Made by a program: the position numbers and the translations under genes. From NCBI GenBank assembly GCA_004794785.1, contig SJOL01006421.1, forward strand, positions 439,777-503,776: a stretch of 64,000 bases of DNA. Reading direction: 5' to 3'. Source of the stretch: Opisthorchis felineus (taxonomy: Eukaryota > Platyhelminthes > Trematoda > Opisthorchiida > Opisthorchiidae). The notes beneath the pieces are model-generated. The model was not told where the DNA came from, did no database searches, and saw nothing but the letters and a program-made list of their open reading frames with translations. Below, one piece after another: positions 38,936-47,900 of the stretch (position 1 is its first letter; every line of letters begins with the position of its first letter).

Positions 38936-41900
38936 CTGATTGATTGATTGATTGATTGATTGTAGCTCATAGGATGTGTCTCAAAACTACACCAGTTTTT
39001 TGACACGAAACCCATAGGATTCGCTGCTAGTCGGTTTGAATTGCCAGGACACTAGACGTCATTTATGCATTGTTTTATTTTTCCATATATTTCAGAACTC
39101 AAAAAACTGAAGAAAAAGCAGAAAATGACTGTTACAAACTTGCATGACCACCAATCGTTTGGATATCCTATTACCTGTTAATTTGCTGAAAACGGTATTT
39201 TCGTATAAAGATAACATGGCTTGACTATATTTTTTCAAAACCTCGGAAGACAGCTTTGTGTGAGGGAAAGAAAACAGTCTTTAAATTGGCATTGCCGGAG
39301 TCGGATAGTGATGATCAACAGATGAGTGTTACTACGTAAACCATTGGATTGACGACGGACGAAATATTCCATCGTTTTTTTAAAAATTGTTAGCTTATGT
39401 AATGTGTACGATATGCGGCGTTGTATAGCAAGCTATTCCAAAAGGTGCTGAGTCACTTCTAGCGAACTCTTCCATGTCACGGACATGCTTCTGCTTCTAC
39501 CACCCTCTACCTAATGGAGTTGATTCCACTGAAGGTTGCTGTCCGATAAGGTTTTCGGTTACTCCTTTGATACCTTCGACTTTTGCTCCGTACACATTAT
39601 GAACGATTACTGACTCTCCTCCAACATATTATTCAAAGTATATGTCAACGTTGTAAGCCAAAATTTCAGAGGTGCCCGAAGAAGAAGAAACGAATGGTCT
39701 CAGCTCCGACAGCAAGTAGCGGTGGGCCGGACCAGGCCCGATTTAGCTTTAATTAATATAGGGTTCATATGAATGTCCTGTGATGAATTCGAGATTGCAA
39801 CGTGTGTCCGACTGTGGTCTTTGCACAGTTTGTTTTCCTTTCTGACCAGCGTGATGGGTCATATGTATGGGAATCTACAGTCAAGTTACACGAGATCGTC
39901 GTGATCCATTTTCACAGTTTGTCTTGTTTATACGCACTGTATGTGGCTGACCTTAAGTAGTTTACTTTAGGTGTTGACGTATCACTCACCAGAGACTAAG
40001 GTCACCATGGGCTGTCTGCGGCTTGTGCAATTAGCGTAGATGGTTGTTTCTGACAGACTTACGCATCATAATATCGAATGAAATCGAATAATGCAAAGAG
40101 TGGTAGCGCGTATAGCTTCGAATCTCAGGCTTCTGTACGAGTACGAGTCGCAATGGATTATCCATACCTTTACCATTGTTTCTTGATTCGGCAGCAAAAC
40201 CCACGAATAGAAAGGGGTGTCGGATGACGTAAATACAGTGTGTGAAAATTCTGGCTCAGTGGGTCTCCAAATAACACTATACTCCCCTACAACAACATCC
40301 CGAAGGCGAGACTGACAGCGTCGTTACTATTACGCGATGTATAGTTTGCGACGGCTTTTGTAAAAACAGCGAAGCCTGGCTACGAATTTAACTGACTTCT
40401 GTGAGTTGATGCAGAACCCAAAAATCAACAGAGATCACACGGATCGCACAAGGATAACGTTTTAGAGTTGCTCGCGGTTCACTGAATCCACGCTTCACAG
40501 CAAGTAAGCAGCAGCGAATAAAATTTTCGTTTTTGTGGAGACCGGTCGATTCCAGTGAATCTGTCTGCAAGCTAGATGAGGCTCAACTTCTCTGGAGAAG
40601 AGTCGGGTCAATATGTGAAGCAAATGCCATCAAATATACATGCGGTTTGGAGAAGTCGCGCGAGGCCGACATATCATCAACTAGATGCCTTTGTACCATT
40701 TAACAACCCCAAATAAGGTTAATACACGCCATAAAACTCTAGATTTTCTTCCGAAAGTATACGAACTTTTTACCCACCCCCCAGGATTTCCTTCGTTTCC
40801 CTTAAGAACAGTCATTGCAAGAGGCGCACCAAAAGTGTGGTTTTCCCGGAAGACATCTGTTACAGTTGCTTTCTCGTGCAAAAACCGCCTTCAAAAAGGG
40901 CTGTCCCTCAAAAGTTAGTTGGTCTTTTGAAGTACATTTCACCAGCAAAGTGTCTCCTAGATGACACCCTTTCAAAGAGGCCTTGTAGTTAGCGCCCGGT
41001 CTCCATTTTAAGCAAGGTGTACAGTCGTTGCTTCACCAGTGAGAGTTGCACAAAATGTATAATCATTTAGGTGGTGTCTCAAGCAGGGGACGTCACTGAA
41101 AAAGGCTCCACAATTTCACTTAAAAAGTAGTCCCTTTTGAGGCTTCGTTTTTTTGCAAGGATGGTCTAACTAGAGGTTTTCACCAAAAAGTTCCTTCTTA
41201 GAAGGGATCACCCACCAGGAATAACCAATTTTTACTTGTCTTCTGTAGAGCATCGAACTCTATGTTGCGTAAGATATTTTCAGGAGAAAAAAACTAAACC
41301 TGGTTATTCAGACTTCACTGTACTAAAAACCGCATTGGAATCAGAAGATGAAATGCGGGACAAATGCGAGACAGCTTAGATAATCTGCAGCAAAATCTTA
41401 TTAAATGGAGTTGAGTTTGCTAAAAAAAGACCAAAGCTGCATCTTACGGAAGCCGTTGCAATTCAAGACACTAAGTCAGACTATTCCTTAGAGTCAGACC
41501 ACCCTGACATGGTAAGGGCAACAGGAGAGTTGCTACGTTTGAACCAACCTAAAGGAACTCACGAAGACGAAGTTCGTGAGGTTGTGCAAACTTCTCAGGA
41601 ACAGTCATGTGAAGCAATTCCGTTTCATGATTCCAGCTTTGAAGAAATTCCGGTTTTGAACTGGATCAACCTTTGAGCCACACCTACTTTGGTAGTGCTA
41701 AAACTACTCAATGCTTCGCTTCTAAATTGACCCTTTATGAACACAAAATGTCATTATTTTAGTTATTGTTCCTTATTGTTGTGCGCTGGTTCGCATGCCT
41801 CACCCGCCAACACTATATGCGTATGAATGGGTGAAGGTGCGATTCTACGTCAATGTGCGTACGTGCACTCTACATCGCACAGGTTTCAATGGGTTAATCC

Positions 41901-44900
41901 AGTTGAACGCTGCAGCATTGCTACTTTAGTATGATAGGTTCTTCTTAGAGTGGAGACACACACGCAGAGGTCTACCGAACTCAGCACTGGTGTGTCATGT
42001 AAAGTAAGCAAGCTTTACAGCTCCATCATGCGCAAAATTCGCCTCAAAACTGGGTTTATAGAACAGTAGCATTCAAACTGCTGCAGCCACATCATTTGCT
42101 CTACCGCTGATTTCGGTGAGTTACGAAAGAGGTCTTGCTCAGTGGGTGGTTTTGTCTTGGTAGCTGTAAGCGAGAATCGCAAAATATCTCTGAGTTCCGG
42201 TGCTCCATTTTTACTTTAAAAAACGTGGTGTGTGTATTAAATCCCCTTGTGTGGTCAGCAAGATTGGTTCCCCATAGACAGAAGTTTTCTCCGTCCCAAA
42301 CCACTTTGTCTGTTTTTCGTGCGTCTTCTTTGTACGAAGGGAGCGCCGTTCATCAACTGGTAGTAGGTAAACACAGCAAACCCCATTCAATCTAAAAACC
42401 ATGGATAGCACCATATTTCTTCAAGGCTGTACATGCTGACTGCTTTTCTCAGTACACTTCTGTTTGGAAACAGTAACTGAATTACGATTTACTGGAAAAA
42501 GCCTGCAACCGATGGAGGATTCATCGTTTCAGAAAAGTTTGGTAAAAAACAATAAGTCCACCGATGTACAAACAACTTCGTTTGCTGCATGTATCGGTTA
42601 GGTCGACAGCGTGAATGTAACTCATATTGCCACGTAAGTTACATTCGCACCAATTCGCGTTGCATTATTGTCAAATCGTCACACTGATTTATGTTTGGAT
42701 GAAATCTCGCTGAGGTGACCTTCGACAACTGCCAGCATCGCCTTCACATGGTGTAACGAATAAGTTTTTCTCATGTGGTTTACCTTATTTAAGGCCTTCG
42801 CATACAACTACGTATGTGAATCGCAAAAATTAAGGATGTCTTCCCAGACAACAGAGCAACTTCAACTACGAACTATATTTCCTTTCTTCGTGTCCATTTT
42901 TCTAGGAAGCGCACTGGGGAAAAACAAGCACACTTATGGTGCAGAGATTTACTTTGAAAACAAACGTTTTGGGTAAATTCTGTTTCGCGTGATCAACTTT
43001 AAAAGACCCACCATGTTCCGGCTGTCAGTTTGTGGCATCTGACTAACCAGTAGTTTGTGAAACCCAACTGAATTCGTTTGTCCCACTTCCAAAACAACAA
43101 TTCACCAGGATTGAATCCATGATAACTAATCTGTGTTAAACGTAGATATACCCTTCAAGTTGAATTGCTCGCATTGGAAGAATTCTCTCAAAAGTATCCA
43201 TCCTATGCACTACGGATGGTATCTACTCATGTGATGCAGCATTGCTCAAAGCACGTTTTGACCAATGCAAATGTCATCAGATGACTACTATCCTCGTATT
43301 CATGCCCAATACAAAAGAATTCACCAACTTGTTACCACCCCTTGTAAATACAAGTGAAGAGAAGCAGAATGCCCAACCAAAACATAACTTTGTACAAGTC
43401 AAACAATAAAACGAACTGAGTCCGTCATCAGGAGTTGGGCTACAATTTCTAGGACATGTCCACCGTTTTCTGCGGCTTCCTTTACAAATTACCCACAAAA
43501 ATGTTACACACTGTACACAGTACCAGGTATAGATTTAATATCTAATCACAAAGCTAGTTAAGTTTCCAGGACATTTTTGAACAATTCATTTGTTTCATAC
43601 ACTTGAAATTCCTATAATAGAAGCTCCAAACGAACGCCATATTAAATCATCACCTTTTGTCCGGCTCAACAGCTGTGGTTAGCTCGAAAGCATCCATCTG
43701 AAGTCTACCGCTGCACGGCATGTTTACCCTACAAATCACAGAACAGTCACCAGATATCCAAACAGATGTCGTCGAATCGGATCTAAACCTCACTCCTGTA
43801 CGAAATATAGAAATTCTCATTTCTCGGAGGATTTATTGAGCATGATGCTTGGCTTGAAAAGATGAATTACGGAATTTTTAGTCACCCAGGTACGCAGAGT
43901 CCACTAAATTTCTACTCATCCGTATTCGGCTGCGACGAACACCACTGGCAATAGCACTGCAGCGGCTGATGGAGTGAGGAAACTCCATCCCTACATGATC
44001 CTCGAAGGGGCCAACGAGGGTGGCTTTCTGCAGAGGAGAGACAGCGGAACTCTGAAAGTGAAGATTTGTCTTAAAGTCCCGTCCGATCTAATGGACAAGG
44101 CACAGGAAAGATAGTTTGCACATGCGCAGCTCAGTGAGCTTCTGGTAAAGGCGGGTCTCACGGAGGGCCACGGTACCGGGCCTGTAGGGATGGGATGTTT
44201 TCACTCTGCCAGTGACTGTGCACCTCCTCCTCTCAGTCCTTTGGTCACCTAATTTCACTGGACCAGGATATTATCTTAGACCACTCTAAAACACTTCTTT
44301 TAAGCGTCTGTTTCCGAAACTCCTGGTAGAAAGGGCATCGTTGGCATGATGCATGATCCTGTTGTTTACATAGTATTCATGATGTTCTCCAACATTCTAC
44401 TAGCCTAAAAGCAGGCGTCCAGTGCAAATAGATCAGCAAAGACTTTTGGATGATCTTACACTCATTCACGCTATTCGTATGTTTGGATCTGCAGATACAC
44501 TGCTTCAAATAACTTGAAGGAGTTAGTGCACGGGACTGGATTTTGGCCGAACAAATGGCCTTTGCCCAATTTTTGAATATCTCTTTTCGATTTCTATATT
44601 CCTAGCCTGGTGTGGTGGACCAGGATCCTATTGGCATCAAAAGCACTGGTTTGGTTCTTTTCCAGCAGTTGTAGAATTAGTTGGCATTACAGTAGGTGTC
44701 TTTGTGTTAAAGCCAATGCGAGAACAGAAAAGACACAAACAACAGTGCCTACTGTCTACGTCATCAGGAAAGGAAATAAGGTCTGGTAATTATGGTGCCA
44801 AAACACGTGTTCAAACAATCAAATCAACCTTATGTTTAGCCCGATAAGACCACTAACGACATGGCTTGCACCTTGCAAAGGCTCAGTCACTGTACAAATC

Positions 44901-47900
44901 CTGCTAGTCAGATGTGAATTAGCCTGTCGGTTAGCAGAGTAGGAAGTGCACCTCTGTGGTCTGAAAACTAGCGCAGAAGGTCTGTCAGCTTTCCAGTTTT
45001 GTACCACTGCAATTACTACAGATGATGCATATAAGCGAACCTTGAAATTGTGTTTCTGCATGATCCTGTGGGGAATATTCTTTTGTTACATTACTGGAAA
45101 TTTCTAAACTGCTTTGCGATGAATCTCATGCGAAAAAATCATCGCTGCATACGTTCTCTCCCGCCAGTTCACGAACATTTCACCATGTCCCAAAACATGT
45201 CCATCCGTTACTGACACCACCTGATCAATAATTGCACTGGACTCAGTTCCATCTACTGCAATGACTAAACCAGCTTTGTTTTGTGACACCCACGCATTGA
45301 TCATGCCACCTGCATCTCGTCGTACAGTGGGCGAGACTGTTGAGCACGCCCCATATTTCTCGAGCGTGCACACACAAATCACATGATCTGCGGAGTACCC
45401 ATTATCGTCTGACCGAGTTTCATCAGCCCTTGCCACACCTGGCTTGATGCAGTATGCTGACCAACTTTGTCGATTTGTGAAAATGTGTGCGTAATGCCGC
45501 GTTTCAGTGACCGCATCAGGGACGCCACCCCGAACAGCTTACGGAAGAACTTCAGAGACGAGCAGTGCGGCGTTTACGCCACTCGCACGGGTGATTTTTC
45601 ATTAAAAAATACGGAAATGCATGTGCATCCCCATGGCATCACCAGATTCCACCCACATTGCCGAAACACACGAACAGTTTGGTGAGTCCGTTTTTGAACC
45701 CGACTCGGCACGGATCCGAGACCGAAGACCCCACCTAAGGGCCTGCTTCCAAACGGCTTGGCGTAAACAAGCCCGTTAAATTACAATCTCGGACGTCCAG
45801 CCTTATCCGTGCTTAGGTTGGTCTCTCTCCTCGTGAGGCTACGGTGCGGCTGGATCAGAGCAGTCCTGCCGTACAATTCGTATGTGACGGGAGTGGGAGT
45901 GGGAGTGGGAGTGGGAGTGGGAGTGGGAGTGGGAGTGGGAGTGGGAGTGGCGGTTTATCGCCAGTCCGGCCCACGTATGAGATTAGGGTTAAGTCGATAT
46001 CGAGTCAAATGATGGTTAGCATTGCGGCAACATGCTGTGGTGTTTGCCCGTAGATTCCTTACTACCACAGCTACTGCATAAAACTTAACACAGTAACTAA
46101 CGCTGCACACCTGCGCATAAAGTCACGATATTATATTATAACCGGAACAACGAATCAAACGAAGTGTATTTTGGGTAATTTGCAAACGGTTCAACAGCAT
46201 AGGTGAGTTGGGTGTTACATGGTGCCTCTCTCAGAAACAGAAAACTCGAAATGGATTAACTTTTGGTTTAAGTTTATAGGTGAAGTCTGAAAATGGCTTC
46301 GACTAGATCTAGTGAACTGGCCCCGCTGAACAGACAGTCCGGCGACGTGTGGTTATGCAGTCACGCTGAACAGGAAAACGCCATCAGCTTGAGTGTGGCG
46401 CTTTCGTAGTACTGGAGCAGAGTCAGGAACTGAAATAACGACAAGCCCGATCGGCAACCCATTACTATTCAAAAATATTTTTACGACCTAGACTGCCTGT
46501 CCGTTCCAGATAATGAAATTAAAATCAGTGTTATCTCACCACTACTACTTACAATGACATTTAGTACCAATGGTCTTCATTAAAGTGCATGAAAATCGGT
46601 CTTTCGTAGCCTCACAGGTTACATTTGTTCCAGTTCAGGTATTCAACATAAATTCAGTTATCGACAAACACTGTCATCTGCATATCATTCTGTTTTCACG
46701 GGGGACTCAGCTGAATCTCTCATTTATGGTATTCTCCAACTGAATGTGCCCATCCTGTGGTTCATGGCCTATTTACATTCGCGCTCCTGGTGGATCGCTT
46801 GAACGGTACACACTAGTGTGAGAAGTATGTGGTAGATCTGTTGGCGAATTGCACGACTTCACAAAAGGCTCTTGTTGGGTTCGCCTTTCAGTCTTGACCT
46901 GCATTGACCCGAAAACGGAACTCCTTTCTTAAAAGCCTGCTTCCAGCTTGTACGGCGTAAACCCCTTCCTCGAGCTATCACTGCTTAGGCGGACCTCACT
47001 TGTTTCGAACACTGCGGTGCACTTCCGAGATCGAAACCGCACTTTTTAATCATTTGACGCATTGCGCCGTGGGGAGATTAAATGGAACAGTGGTGAAAAT
47101 CATCGGTCCGATGGCGATTTTCACTGTGATCCCAGTCCAGTTTAGTTACCTGATTCTTGAGTAACGAGGGAGGAATCTTTTTAACTTCCGCTAGAGGAAT
47201 CAAAGTTTCAACTCAGCTGGTCCACCCTCAATTCGTCCCAACCCGTGAATGCATGCCGTACAAGATATAACCGGCAATGACGTCCTGCATTCCTTTAAAT
47301 TAATCAACAGTAACGTATGTAACTCCCTCTTCTCGTTATTGTGAACAGACCTAAGCTGTTGGGTCTAATCAACAACCAGCAACCCAAGAACTGCTATGGC
47401 TTTTATCCAACTTCTTCCATTCTTGCACGAATTATTCCAATAGACACAGTAAGGGAACGCTTCGACCTTGTTCTGTTAGTTCCCTGCACTCTAGATTTGT
47501 GGGTGAAACGTAGTAAACATTCACCTCCCTTTACGGTCATTCAACCGGGGAAAAGGACGGTTAATGTTTCCTATATGGTATACCTGACGCGCAATCAAAA
47601 TCACTTGCCATTGGCATTTTTTCCCCTGCGCGAACTTTGACTGATGGCGGAATCGGTATCACTGACTTGGTACACATATTTAACCTTGTGCGCGCGCACA
47701 CACACACCATTCAGTGGAGGATGTACAACCCCGTACTTGGGGAAGGAAACAACAAAACGGGTGGTAGATGTTGACACCATTTATCTCTTTAGATATTGTG
47801 TCCAGGTGATGGATGTCTAGCAGGTCAACTAACAAACATAATAAGGGACATAATACACAACTCGTAGGGCTGGTAAGACAATTTGTGTATTTCGATAATA

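Noticed and set aside
43400..43440. CTCCTGATGACGGACTCAG as a hammerhead
   Set aside because: The second core strand GAAA is absent.
45889..46053. Gly-Val and Gly-Ser repeat proteins
   Set aside because: Artefacts of the GGGAGT array.
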